Positions 53,451-62,550 of a DNA stretch of 64,000 nucleotides are shown one piece after another. Position 1 is the first letter of the stretch, and each line of letters begins with the position of its first letter. Origin of the DNA: Marinomonas ushuaiensis DSM 15871 (GTDB lineage Bacteria > Pseudomonadota > Gammaproteobacteria > Pseudomonadales > Marinomonadaceae); contig NZ_JAMB01000006.1 in NCBI RefSeq assembly GCF_000521805.1, positions 124,001-188,000 of the forward strand, written 5' to 3'. The notes under the pieces are model-generated. The model searched no databases, was not told where the DNA came from, and saw only the letters and a list, made by a program, of their open reading frames with translations. A program made the position numbers and the translations under genes.

Positions 53451-54226
53451 AGTAAACCCTCGTGCCACTTAGGAAAAACCCTAAGTAGATTAGCATACGT
53501 CTGCGCTGTAATCTGCCTCTCTGTTTCCCCTCTTATTTGTGCAACATGTTCAGCAATAATAGGAATAGAAAGTGGCGTATTAATTTGTCCCTGAAAGCCA
53601 TTAAGCGGCATATCAGGCGAATCAGTTTCCAGTACAAATGCACTGCGCTCTAAGGCATTCAAAACTCGGTGTGCTTTTTTTGCTCTAGAATAAGTAATAG
53701 TTCCACCCACTCCAAGAACAAAACCCAAATCTATAAAGCGTTTCGCCTGCTCAAGGCTACCGTTAAAAGCGTGAACAATACCACCTCGCTTAAATTTCGT
53801 TTCACGCAAACATTTAAATACAAGGTCATAACTTTTTCTAGCATGTAAAATCACAGGCAAATTTAACGACTTAGCAACTAATAATTGACGAGAAAAGAAA
53901 TCTATCTGGATATTTATATCGACAGAACCCGGCCAACAATCCAAACCAATTTCGCCCACCGCAATTGCCTGAGCCGCTTCACATTGATCCCCCAGTAAAT
54001 CTATTTCCGCTAACTGTGACTCTCGAAGAAAATAAGGATGCAATCCGTAAGCAGCACGCCACTGAGGATAATGCGCCGCAAGGGCTTGCAATTTAGACCA
54101 ACTTAAACACGTTGTAGCAGGCACAAGAAAACCCAACACGCCATGATTTTCGCACTGTGTCATCAACACATCACGCTGGTCGTCGAATATATCAAAATCA
54201 AAGTGACAATGGCTATCGATAAGCAT
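53447..54226 (-). CDS. TatD-family metal-dependent hydrolase (YjjV-like)
   Basis: 259 residues from ATG 54226 (MLIDSHCHFDFD). TatD motifs are present: metal-binding HCHFD, the GEIGLDCW Glu, LHARKSYD, HAFNG and ETDSPDMP. Such enzymes act as 3'-5' exonucleases or D-aminoacyl-tRNA deacylase-like hydrolases; the exact substrate of this branch is not fixed. A TTG two codons upstream is a weaker start. Co-translated with the RmlD-like gene. Confidence 0.88.
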   Translation of the reverse strand: MLIDSHCHFDFDIFDDQRDVLMTQCENHGVLGFLVPATTCLSWSKLQALAAHYPQWRAAYGLHPYFLRESQLAEIDLLGDQCEAAQAIAVGEIGLDCWPGSVDINIQIDFFSRQLLVAKSLNLPVILHARKSYDLVFKCLRETKFKRGGIVHAFNGSLEQAKRFIDLGFVLGVGGTITYSRAKKAHRVLNALERSAFVLETDSPDMPLNGFQGQINTPLSIPIIAEHVAQIRGETERQITAQTYANLLRVFPKWHEGLL

Positions 54227-54284
54227 ATACAAAAGATTACATTATTTATGGCATAAAGCGCTAGATTATAAAATGATCAAAAAC

Positions 54285-54316
54285 AAAAAAGCCGTGCAAA
54301 ATGCACAGCTTTTTAA
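54285..54316 (-). terminator. Intrinsic terminator after pckA
   Basis: AAAAAGCTGTGCA-TTTT-(T)GCACGGCTTTTTT on the minus strand: about 12-13 bp including G-U pairs, followed by a T run. It separates pckA from tatD. Confidence 0.85.
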
Positions 54317-54337
54317 AATAACCACAAAGAAACTAGT

Positions 54338-55894
54338 TTATAGTGATGGACCAGCCTTCACAATATCGGCTGAAACAGTGTCAAATTTCTTAAAGTTAAC
54401 AACAAATTGAGTAATCAAATTTTTTGCCTGAACTTCATAGGCAGATTGATCTGACCAAGTTTTACGAGGATTAAGCAATACACTGTCTACGCCCGGAACT
54501 TGAGTCGGCACATCTAGATTCACACCTTCTAGATGCTCAGTACTTGCTCCAACTAAAGCGCCAGATTGAATAGCCGCAATAACGGCACGAGTCGTTGGGA
54601 TGCTAAAACGCTTACCACCTTGACCATGTGCTCCGCCTGTCCAACCGGTATTAACCAAATAAACCTGACTACCAAACTCTTCAATACGCTTAATGAGAAG
54701 GTCCGCGTAGACATCAGCAGCACGAGGAAAGAAAGGCGCTCCGAAGCAAGTAGAGAACGTTGACTTAATACCAGTCCCTGCACCCATTTCGGTAGAACCA
54801 ACTAGCGCAGTATAACCACTTAAAAAGTGGTAAGCTGCGGCCTCTTTAGAAAGAATAGAAACGGGTGGTAAAACACCGGTTAAATCGCACGTCAAAAAGA
54901 TAATTGCATTAGGCTCACCAGCACGATTACCAGCCGCTCGCTTCTCGATATGTTCACGAGGATAGCCTGCTCGGCCATTTTGAGTTAACGAAGTATCTGC
55001 ATAATCTGCAACTCGCGATTCAGCATCTAATACAACGTTTTCTACAATTGCGCCAAATTTAATCGCATCCCAAATAATAGGCTCATTCTTCTGAGATAGG
55101 TCGATTGTTTTTGCGTAGCAGCCACCCTCTATATTAAAGACCGTATCCTTGCCCCAACCATGTTCATCATCACCAATCAAAAAACGTTCTGGATCAGCGG
55201 ATAGAGTCGTTTTGCCTGTTCCGGACAAGCCAAAAAATAAAGTAACATCCTCGTCCGCACCCACATTAGCAGCACAATGCATTGGCAACACATCATGCGC
55301 TGGTAATAAATAGTTTTGTACAGAGAACATTGCCTTCTTCATTTCACCCGCATAACGCATACCCGCAATCAGAACTTTGCGCTCAGCAAAGTTCAAAATC
55401 ACACAGCCATCCGAATTGGTTCCATCACGCTCTGGCTCACATACAAAATTAGGTGCATTTAAAATCTGCCACTCACCCTTTTCAGAAGGGTTATAAGCAT
55501 CTGGACGTATAAATAAATTGCGACCAAACAGCTGATGCCATGCCGTTTCAGTACGCATAATCACAGGTAAATAATATTCATCGCCCGCACCAACATGAAG
55601 ATTAGACGCAAATGATTCACGACCGTCCAAATAATCCGTCACTCTATCCCACAATGGAGCAAATTTTGCTTCAGAAAATGGACGATTAACACTACCCCAT
55701 TGAATATTGTCCTTGCTTGACGATTCTTCCACGATAAAACGATCCATTGGAGAACGCCCTGTACGAGCTCCTGTCTCAACGACTAGCGCTCCATTATTGG
55801 CAAGAACACCTTCATTATTCAGAAGGGCTTTTTCAACCAACTGAGGTGTAGTTAAATTTTTATGTGTTCGTGTCGCACTTATTGGGGCATTCAT
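54338..55894 (-). CDS. pckA: Phosphoenolpyruvate carboxykinase (ATP)
   Basis: 518 residues. It has [18 protein letters not shown] near the N-terminus, the kinase P-loop [14 protein letters not shown] (about 235), IGDDEHGWG, and [14 protein letters not shown]. It converts oxaloacetate and ATP to PEP, the first step of gluconeogenesis. A 520-bp non-coding region upstream, shared with divergent gnd, suggests substantial regulation. Confidence 0.95.
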   Translation of the reverse strand: MNAPISATRTHKNLTTPQLVEKALLNNEGVLANNGALVVETGARTGRSPMDRFIVEESSSKDNIQWGSVNRPFSEAKFAPLWDRVTDYLDGRESFASNLHVGAGDEYYLPVIMRTETAWHQLFGRNLFIRPDAYNPSEKGEWQILNAPNFVCEPERDGTNSDGCVILNFAERKVLIAGMRYAGEMKKAMFSVQNYLLPAHDVLPMHCAANVGADEDVTLFFGLSGTGKTTLSADPERFLIGDDEHGWGKDTVFNIEGGCYAKTIDLSQKNEPIIWDAIKFGAIVENVVLDAESRVADYADTSLTQNGRAGYPREHIEKRAAGNRAGEPNAIIFLTCDLTGVLPPVSILSKEAAAYHFLSGYTALVGSTEMGAGTGIKSTFSTCFGAPFFPRAADVYADLLIKRIEEFGSQVYLVNTGWTGGAHGQGGKRFSIPTTRAVIAAIQSGALVGASTEHLEGVNLDVPTQVPGVDSVLLNPRKTWSDQSAYEVQAKNLITQFVVNFKKFDTVSADIVKAGPSL

Positions 55895-56415
55895 GTCGCT
55901 AAATCCTCTGAGCTATAAAGATTAGTCTGGTCATTAAAGTTGTTGCAGGCGTCTTTTTCCTACACCATTCGATACTAACAAAACAATCTAAAAAAACATA
56001 TCCTTATAATAATATGTTATTTTATTACCATTATGAAAGGATAACAAAAATATAACGCTTTGATTTGTATGACAAAATAGAAAAAACAGAATTTTTGATC
56101 ATATTTGTGAAAGACCTATACTATTTGCCATATTGGTGTGATGTGTTCTTGTAATTTTATTTCTTTTTTGCCGACTCCACACAAAAAACAAACGCACCAT
56201 AGGGTGTTAATTTTATATAAATAAAAAACACATCTATTGCCCTAACTCAAGAAAAGCGACTAACGCTATAAAGTTTCTTTAAAAAAACATCAAGAAAACA
56301 CAATTATTTAAGTTTTTCTCTCTTTCAATGTGTCCTGAACAGTCACGCTTCATGGTAAGATTATTTCTTCAATTCCCCCCCAATTGTTCATTGCTCAAAA
56401 GGTTGATCGATATTT
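55895..56415. other. Long intergenic region between pckA and gnd
   Basis: 521 bp, strongly AT-rich. It holds a 7-bp inverted repeat AACATAT/ATATGTT (about 55998-56021) that may be an operator for pckA, and a run of eight C near 56380 shortly before gnd. No gene or RNA signature is seen. Confidence 0.45.
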
Positions 56416-57939
56416 ATGTTAAAAACGAATCAGAACTGCAATATTGGATTTGTCGGCCTGGGTGTCATGGGTAAAAACTTAGCCTTGAATTTAGCCGATC
56501 ATGGTTACCGAGTTGCTGGTTTTGACCTTGATACACATAAAATAAAAGACGTTCTCGATACAGAAGCAAAAGAGCGTATTGACGCTTCAGCTGAACCAAG
56601 AATTATCGGCTGCTCAAGCATGGAAGACATGCTATCGAATTTGATAAAACCTCGAGTTATCGTTGTTTTGGTTCCAGCCGGAAGCCCTGTAGATGCAGTA
56701 TGCAACAACCTTATTAAAGCTGGTTTAGAAGCCGACGACATCGTTGTTGACTGTGGCAACAGTCAATGGACAGACACCATTCGTCGTGAATCTGAATACA
56801 AAGAAAAATTCAAATTCTTTGGCACCGCAGTATCTGGTGGCGAAGTGGGCGCTCGCTTTGGTCCATCATTAATGCCAGGTGGCGATGCAGACTCTTGGAA
56901 ATATCTACAGCCAATGTGGGAAGCGGTTGCAGCCAAAGTAGACAAAGACGGAAAACCTATCATTAGCAATACACCAGGCAAACCCGTTACGGAAGGCGAA
57001 CCTTGTACCGCTTATCTAGGACCAAACGGTGCTGGTCATTATGTCAAAATGGTACATAACGGTATCGAATACGCAGACATGCAGCTTATTTGTGAAGCCT
57101 ACCATCTACTGCGTTCTTTATTAGGCTACGAGCCAGAAGAGATTGGTAAGCTATTTGAAAAGTGGAACCAAGGCGTTTTAAACAGCTATCTAGTTGAAAT
57201 TACAGCCGACATTCTTCAGCAATATGACCAGGCAACAGGCGCACCACTTGTAGACATGATTCTTGACAGCGCTGGACAAAAAGGTACAGGCCGCTGGACC
57301 TCCATCAGTGCAACTCAAATGGGCGTTCCTGCTGGCATCATCAGTGAATCTGTTTATGCACGCGCGCTCAGTACACTAACAGGTGAACGCGAACATGCAG
57401 CAAGCAAACTGATTGCGAATGTAGAAAGTGGTGAGATTGAAGCTGAAGAAGTTGAAAAAGCGATTGAAGAAGCTCTCTATTGCGCGAAGATTTGTGCCTA
57501 TGCTCAAGGTTTCCAACTAATGCGTGCCGCACAAAAAGAATACGATTGGACGCTTAACTTCAGCGATATTGCAAAAATTTGGCGTGGTGGCTGTATCATT
57601 CGCGCCTCTTTCTTACAAAAAATCGCGGATGCTTTTATTGAAAACCCTGAACTTGAAAACCTATTGCTTAGCGACTACTTCGCCGATGCTATGGCAAGCA
57701 AACAAGCCGGTCTTCGTAAAACAGTTGTCCTAGCGGCGCAATCAGGTATTCCAGCACCCTCTATCTTCTCTGCTTTGGCTTATTTTGACGGGTACCGCTC
57801 TGAAGTACTACCAGCCAATCTATTGCAAGCACAACGAGATTACTTTGGTGCCCACACTTATGAACGAGTAGATGCGGAACCAGGTCAGAAATTTCATACT
57901 TTCTGGCAAGAAGAAGGTCGTCCAGAGCGTAAAGCCTGA
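56416..57939 (+). CDS. gnd: 6-phosphogluconate dehydrogenase, decarboxylating
   Basis: 507 residues, about 40 longer than E. coli Gnd. It has the N-terminal Rossmann motif GLGVMGKNLALNLADHGY, the substrate motif SGGEVGARFGPSLMPGG (about 139-155), the catalytic block GAGHYVKMVHNGIEYADMQL, and a C-terminal domain with TLTGERE. It oxidises 6-phosphogluconate to ribulose-5-phosphate with NADP+ in the pentose phosphate pathway. The insert near 170-200 (DKDGKPIISNTPGKP) explains the length. Own terminator. Confidence 0.94.
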   Translation: MLKTNQNCNIGFVGLGVMGKNLALNLADHGYRVAGFDLDTHKIKDVLDTEAKERIDASAEPRIIGCSSMEDMLSNLIKPRVIVVLVPAGSPVDAVCNNLIKAGLEADDIVVDCGNSQWTDTIRRESEYKEKFKFFGTAVSGGEVGARFGPSLMPGGDADSWKYLQPMWEAVAAKVDKDGKPIISNTPGKPVTEGEPCTAYLGPNGAGHYVKMVHNGIEYADMQLICEAYHLLRSLLGYEPEEIGKLFEKWNQGVLNSYLVEITADILQQYDQATGAPLVDMILDSAGQKGTGRWTSISATQMGVPAGIISESVYARALSTLTGEREHAASKLIANVESGEIEAEEVEKAIEEALYCAKICAYAQGFQLMRAAQKEYDWTLNFSDIAKIWRGGCIIRASFLQKIADAFIENPELENLLLSDYFADAMASKQAGLRKTVVLAAQSGIPAPSIFSALAYFDGYRSEVLPANLLQAQRDYFGAHTYERVDAEPGQKFHTFWQEEGRPERKA

Positions 57940-57970
57940 TTTAAAAACAGAATCTAAACCATCTATAAAG

Positions 57971-58010
57971 AACGCAGACTAAATAAAATTCAGTCTGCGT
58001 TTTTTTATGC
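57971..58010 (+). terminator. Intrinsic terminator after gnd
   Basis: AACGCAGACT and AGTCTGCGTT form a perfect 10-bp stem followed by seven T. Confidence 0.92.
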
Positions 58011-58064
58011 ACTCAACTTCTACTATTTGGCTTCAAAAAAACAAACACGTCAAATACAGAAGCG

Positions 58065-58787
58065 CTATTTCTTCATTTGCTTTTCCATTGACGTAAGCAT
58101 CCCTCTCAGCATTCCTAACTCTTGCTGATCTAACCGAGAACGTTGGAATAATCGACGAAATCTTGGCATTACTTGCATTGGCATCTCAGGATCTAAAAAC
58201 TCAGTCTGTACCAATACTTTTTCAAGATGCTCAAGCAAGTAATCAATTTGCTCAACATTGGCTGCAGGTACATCCCATTTACTCGCCACAACAGGTGCAT
58301 CTTTCATCAGTAGTGATTTCATTCGCAGTTCATAAGCAATCACTTGCACTGCAGCGCCTAAATTCAGTGAGCTAAAGGTTTCAACAGAAGGAATATGAAC
58401 GTGATAATTACAGCGCTGCAATTCTTCGTTTGTTAACCCTCGGTCTTCACGACCAAAAACAAACGCGGTTTCTAAACCTTCATCAAATACCAAATCTGCT
58501 GCTTGTCTTGGATCAACCAATGGCCAAGGAATATTACGTTCACGAGCACTGGTTCCGATGACTAGCTGACAATCTGCAAGCGCTTCTTCCAATGTCTCTA
58601 CTACCACGGCATTTTCTAATATGTCCGTTGCACCGGATGCTCGACTCACCGCTTCATCACTTGGATATTGTTTAGGCGCAACCAGATAAAGGTCTGCTAA
58701 TCCCATATTTTTCATGGCACGAGCAGCGCCTCCAATGTTGCCGGGATGCGATGTATTAACGAGGACAATTCTTACTTTTTTTTGCAT
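58065..58787 (-). CDS. trmJ: TrmJ, tRNA (Cm32/Um32) 2'-O-methyltransferase
   Basis: 240 residues from ATG 58787 (MQKKVRIVLVNTSHPGNIGG). SPOUT-fold motifs are NTSHPGNIGGAARAMKNMGL, FGREDRGLTNEEL and the knot-closing IPSVETFSSLNLGAAVQVIAYE. It methylates the ribose of nucleotide 32 in several tRNAs. Thirteen further in-frame codons upstream do not look homologous. Divergent from suhB, the common gammaproteobacterial neighbourhood. Confidence 0.93.
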   Translation of the reverse strand: MQKKVRIVLVNTSHPGNIGGAARAMKNMGLADLYLVAPKQYPSDEAVSRASGATDILENAVVVETLEEALADCQLVIGTSARERNIPWPLVDPRQAADLVFDEGLETAFVFGREDRGLTNEELQRCNYHVHIPSVETFSSLNLGAAVQVIAYELRMKSLLMKDAPVVASKWDVPAANVEQIDYLLEHLEKVLVQTEFLDPEMPMQVMPRFRRLFQRSRLDQQELGMLRGMLTSMEKQMKK

Positions 58788-58979
58788 TCTATGGACACCA
58801 ATAATAACGGTCAGATAATGCGACATATCTTAACAGATAATTAACATAAAGCTGTAAATTGATCAGTTTTTCACCAATAAATCACTGGTAAAATTCACTT
58901 TACTAAGCTAGAATTCGCGCTCTAAATTTAAGCACTCAGTTCCTAACTCTATCATGAGTTTATCGCAACTGACTCTGCA

Positions 58980-58991
58980 CGCTCTTTAACA
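58980..58991 (+). promoter_or_regulatory. boxA antitermination element in the suhB leader
   Basis: CGCTCTTTAACA matches the rRNA boxA core (TGCTCTTTAACA) at 11 of 12 bases and lies 72 bp before the suhB ATG. In E. coli the suhB leader carries a boxA that recruits NusB/NusE and SuhB itself for autoregulation. A 7-bp hairpin follows at 59008-59026. Confidence 0.7.
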
Positions 58992-59007
58992 CTTTTAACT
59001 GGCAACC

Positions 59008-59026
59008 TATCGTCTGTATGACGATA
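59008..59026 (+). other. Hairpin downstream of boxA in the suhB leader
   Basis: TATCGTC-TGTAT-GACGATA, a perfect 7-bp stem with a 5-nt loop, 17 nt after boxA. It may act as a boxB-like or boxC-spacing structure. Confidence 0.5.
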
Positions 59027-59062
59027 TGTGCATTTTAATGACACAATAATCGACGGTAAATT

Positions 59063-59857
59063 ATGCAACCTAGAATCAATGTCGCACTTAAGGCAGCTCG
59101 CTCTGCTGCAGAATATATAGTTCATTCTCAAGAGAAATTACTTTTTGACAAAGAGCAAGGCCAATCTGCGGAGCATGTTTATGAAACAGTTTGCTCTGGC
59201 GCTGAACGCAGCATTGTTTATCATCTAGAAAAAGCTTACCCAGCCGACACCATTACTACCCGTTTACAAGGGTCTGTACAAAAAGGTGAAGAAGGCGAAT
59301 GGATCATTGATGCCATTCAGGGTCAACATTTGTTCTCACGCGGTCTAACTGGTCACGTCATTACTATGAGCTACCTAGTTGCCGGTAAAGTGGAGCACGC
59401 TCTTGTGCTCAACCCTCACACTAAAGACGAATTTTACGCGAGTAAAGGTCGTGGTGCTTACCTAAACAACTCAAGAATCCGTACAGGCACAGCTCGTGGT
59501 CTTGAGAACACAACGGTTGCTGCACAATTTCCTGCAACAGAACGCACTCTACCTTACCTAGAAGGTCAGCTAGCCATACTTGCTAACATGGCAGAGCATG
59601 GCAGTCGCGTCACTATGCAAGACGCACCTGCTTTGATGCTTTCTAACGTTGCTGCTGGTCGCCTTGATGCCGCTTGGGGATTAAAGTTACAAGCTTGGGA
59701 AATGCAAGCACCTCTCTTTATTGCTCAAGAAGCAGGTTGCCTATTTGGTTCATTCGACGGTTCTACAAGCGTAGAGAATGGAGACATACTTTGCGCAAAC
59801 CCACGCTTGTTCAAAGTGCTATTACCACTTCTTAAGAAACACTTACATCTAGCTTAA
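59063..59857 (+). CDS. suhB: SuhB-like protein with degenerate metal site
   Basis: 264 residues, clearly of the SuhB/inositol monophosphatase family along its whole length (PRINVALKAARSAAEYI, GRGAYLNNSRIRTGTARGLE, LSNVAAGRLDAAWGLKLQAW). The catalytic motifs are altered. The IITEESG segment is TITTRLQG, WVIDPLDGTTNF is WIIDAIQGQHLF (Asp and Thr ligands lost), and PWDxAAG is AWEMQAP. Phosphatase activity is therefore unlikely. SuhB is known to work in the Nus antitermination complex on rRNA independently of catalysis. The boxA leader upstream points to that role. Confidence 0.85.
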   Translation: MQPRINVALKAARSAAEYIVHSQEKLLFDKEQGQSAEHVYETVCSGAERSIVYHLEKAYPADTITTRLQGSVQKGEEGEWIIDAIQGQHLFSRGLTGHVITMSYLVAGKVEHALVLNPHTKDEFYASKGRGAYLNNSRIRTGTARGLENTTVAAQFPATERTLPYLEGQLAILANMAEHGSRVTMQDAPALMLSNVAAGRLDAAWGLKLQAWEMQAPLFIAQEAGCLFGSFDGSTSVENGDILCANPRLFKVLLPLLKKHLHLA

Positions 59858-59885
59858 GATCTTTTTCTGATCTTGACCTTGATAT

Positions 59886-59925
59886 AAAAAAGCCTCTTTC
59901 ATTCATTTGAAAGAGGCTTTTTTTT
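59886..59925 (+). terminator. Intrinsic terminator after suhB (bidirectional)
   Basis: AAAAAAGCCTCTTTCA pairs with TGAAAGAGGCTTTTTT (16 bp) around TTCATT, with T runs on both strands. It also serves the convergent oxidoreductase gene. Confidence 0.93.
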
Positions 59926-59996
59926 GAGTATTTTTTAAAACAAAGCATCACTCTTGAAAATTAAAAACAAAATCTAGAAAATAAAAACGTAATTAC

Positions 59997-61052
59997 TTAG
60001 TGTTTATGATGATTATGCTCATGGTGGTGTTCGTGTACATCTACTTCATTGTTTGCACCTTCACCAAGAAAGTCTTCACCTGGATAAAATAATCCCATGT
60101 CCTGACGAATTTCATCCAGCGTCGCCATCAACTCAAGGCTATCTTGCCAGCTGTAATTTGGGCTTTGAATCAAACCTTCTTCAAGGCAACGGTTCACTTC
60201 ATCCACTTCAAATTGATAACCGTTTCCTGGAAAGTCAAACGCTATGGCGCGCTCTTGATCGTTCGCGGCAACCATGCGACAAGATTTAGCTTTGAACCAT
60301 TCAGAGTCAATCTCTATATAGCCTTTAGAACCAGATAATATGGCACGATTAGGATTACAAGAAATCAAAGACGCTTCTAATGACGCCAATTGACCACTTT
60401 CCCAGCCTAATAATATCTGTTCAAAAATATCCACATCGGTATCACCAATGACCGCTTGGTTTTGTATGAAATCAGGTTTACCGAAGAAGAGTTGTGCGAG
60501 AAAAACAGGATAGATACCAATATCTAAGAGCGCACCACCGCCTAATTCAATATTCATTAGACGATGACTAGGATCCGTCGGTGCAAGAAAACTCAAGCTT
60601 GCTTGAATACTGTGTAATGTGCCTATTTCACCCTCTTCCACCCACTCAAGCACTTGCTCAATGACAGGATTAAAGCGCGTCCACATAGCTTCCATAACGA
60701 AAACATTGTGCTCTAACGCCAAATCATAAAGCTCTTTAGATTGAGTCTCGTTAATCGTAAAAGGCTTCTCACACAACACAGCCTTACCTGCCAAGATACA
60801 GGCTTTCACTAAATCATAGTGATAAACATGAGGTGTGGCGATATAAATCGCATCAACTTCATGGCTGTTAATCAAAGAAAAATAGTCAACAAAGGCACAT
60901 TCGATATCAAACTCAGCTGAAAAATTGTCTGCCGACACTTTATCTCGAGAAGCAACCGCACGAAGTTCACCCGCTTTAACATGACAAAAATCACTCGCAA
61001 ACAAATGCGCGATTTGACCTGTACCAATAATACCCCAGCGTACTTTCTTCAT
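59997..61052 (-). CDS. Gfo/Idh/MocA-family oxidoreductase with His-rich tail
   Basis: 351 residues. It has an N-terminal Rossmann domain (RWGIIGTGQIAHLFASDF), CEKPFTIN (catalytic Lys in EKP, about 95) and a C-terminal GFO domain with ELGGGALLDIGIYPVFLAQL (about 168-187). The pattern fits the dihydrodiol dehydrogenase-like/glucose-fructose oxidoreductase branch. The last 13 residues, VHEHHHEHNHHKH, are nine parts histidine and unusual for the family. They could bind Zn or Ni. The substrate is unknown. Confidence 0.85.
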   Translation of the reverse strand: MKKVRWGIIGTGQIAHLFASDFCHVKAGELRAVASRDKVSADNFSAEFDIECAFVDYFSLINSHEVDAIYIATPHVYHYDLVKACILAGKAVLCEKPFTINETQSKELYDLALEHNVFVMEAMWTRFNPVIEQVLEWVEEGEIGTLHSIQASLSFLAPTDPSHRLMNIELGGGALLDIGIYPVFLAQLFFGKPDFIQNQAVIGDTDVDIFEQILLGWESGQLASLEASLISCNPNRAILSGSKGYIEIDSEWFKAKSCRMVAANDQERAIAFDFPGNGYQFEVDEVNRCLEEGLIQSPNYSWQDSLELMATLDEIRQDMGLFYPGEDFLGEGANNEVDVHEHHHEHNHHKH

Positions 61053-61233
61053 AGGATTCTCCTCACCATAGATATAATCAAAGCATCAATACTGCTCATT
61101 AAGCAGCATTAAAAAACGCGCTAAGTTTGACGTCAAAGAAGATTATAGTCCACTGGCATTTTTCATTCCCATTAAGCCAAGAAAATATTGATTTATAACA
61201 GCTATCTTTTGTATCTAAAGCAAAGAACTTAAC

Positions 61234-62040
61234 CTAGCGTGACCGTTTTTTAAAATCACTCTTTTTAAAGGCTTGAAACGGCATAATAAGAATGTCTTTC
61301 AGAGAATCAGGCTGGTAGGTTTTTGTTCCCGGAAAACCTATATTTAGATTTTCATCACCTTGAAGCGCCTTCTCTCTTTTGCTTCGAAAAATAGCATCCC
61401 AAATACTTAGAAAAAAACCATAATTACTGTTCGTTTCTTCTGAAATCCTTGAATGATGTATTCGATGCATATCTGGCGTGATAACCAAATACTGAACCAA
61501 AGACTCAATTTGGCTCGGTAATCTGGCATTCGTGTGATTAAACATAGCGGATGCATTGAGTAGAACATCAAAAATCAAAACGGCCTCAATCGGTATTCCA
61601 AGTAACAAAACAGCGATCGCCTTGATAACCAGAGACAGAACAATTTCAATAGGATGAAAACGAATAGCAGAGCTGACATCTAACTCAGGGTCAGAATGAT
61701 GGACTCGATGAAGACGCCATAGAAAAGGAACGCCATGAAATAACCTGTGCTGCCAATAAATAAGACAGTCTAATAATAAGATGCTGAGTAAAATAACACT
61801 CCAATAAGGCAGATCAATATTTTTAAAAAGACCAAAACTTTGGCTAAATAATGCCACCATCGACAGTAAGAAAGGCTGTGTAATACGAACACAAAGAGCC
61901 CCAAGCATTAACAAGACAATATTGTGACGCCAACGTTGACGCCATTGCAAAAGAGAGGCTCTTGGGCAGCGCCATTGCCAAATTAACAACAAGGTGAACA
62001 CAAAAAGGAACACGCTAATGCGCAGAGTGAAATCGATCAT
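61234..62040 (-). CDS. Fatty acid hydroxylase/sterol desaturase-family membrane protein
   Basis: 268 residues with several membrane helices and the family's di-iron His clusters: HRLFH (about 100), HRVHHSD (about 111), NHTN, and MHRIHHSR (about 193-200). These coordinate a di-iron centre at the membrane surface for hydroxylation or desaturation of lipids. The substrate is unknown. Separate gene, 56 bp downstream of a DUF1801 gene in the same direction. Confidence 0.87.
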   Translation of the reverse strand: MIDFTLRISVFLFVFTLLLIWQWRCPRASLLQWRQRWRHNIVLLMLGALCVRITQPFLLSMVALFSQSFGLFKNIDLPYWSVILLSILLLDCLIYWQHRLFHGVPFLWRLHRVHHSDPELDVSSAIRFHPIEIVLSLVIKAIAVLLLGIPIEAVLIFDVLLNASAMFNHTNARLPSQIESLVQYLVITPDMHRIHHSRISEETNSNYGFFLSIWDAIFRSKREKALQGDENLNIGFPGTKTYQPDSLKDILIMPFQAFKKSDFKKRSR

Positions 62041-62095
62041 ACAACAAACAACCTAGATAAAAATTAGCGTCCCCTTCACCAAAATGGATTATCAC

Positions 62096-62488
62096 CTATT
62101 GAATCAGTGTTTTACCTTCTCGATTACTGAGATCAAAATGGACTTTCATTTGACCAATAAGTTCCACAAAAACATTGATGTTAACATCATCTAAACTGTG
62201 AATAATTAGACAATTATCCCCAAATTTCGTATGTCTTAAACGCTTAGAAAAAGAGTGAAGCGCACCAAGATCCGCAAAGAACACACACAAATTCCCTTCA
62301 CGAGCAGCAACCCCAAACAACCAGCTGGCATTTTTTTTAAAATAAGGAATCCCTAAATCACCCACCAATTCGGCTTCAGGGGCAACTTCCCTCATAATTT
62401 CAATCACTTTTAACAAATCAGCACGCATTATCGGCGCAGTGTTTTGGATATAATGACGAACAAAATCGCTCGTGGGCAACGTCAACAT
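62096..62488 (-). CDS. DUF1801-family protein
   Basis: 130 residues from ATG 62488, which has GAGG five bases upstream. The core LGIPYFKKNASWLFGVAARE followed by LCVFFADLGALHSF is the DUF1801/YdhG-like fold (distant relative of frataxin-like small domains). Function unknown. Sits between the C-S lyase gene and the hydroxylase gene, all minus strand. Confidence 0.8.
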   Translation of the reverse strand: MLTLPTSDFVRHYIQNTAPIMRADLLKVIEIMREVAPEAELVGDLGIPYFKKNASWLFGVAAREGNLCVFFADLGALHSFSKRLRHTKFGDNCLIIHSLDDVNINVFVELIGQMKVHFDLSNREGKTLIQ

Positions 62489-62550
62489 AAGAACCTCTAT
62501 TAAAACTCGATCCAGCTGACGCAACCCATTAAAAAAATTAACAACTCATG

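Noticed and set aside
55998-56021. AACATAT/ATATGTT as a defined operator
   Set aside because: AT-rich dyads arise easily by chance in this 520-bp AT-rich region; no known regulator consensus fits.
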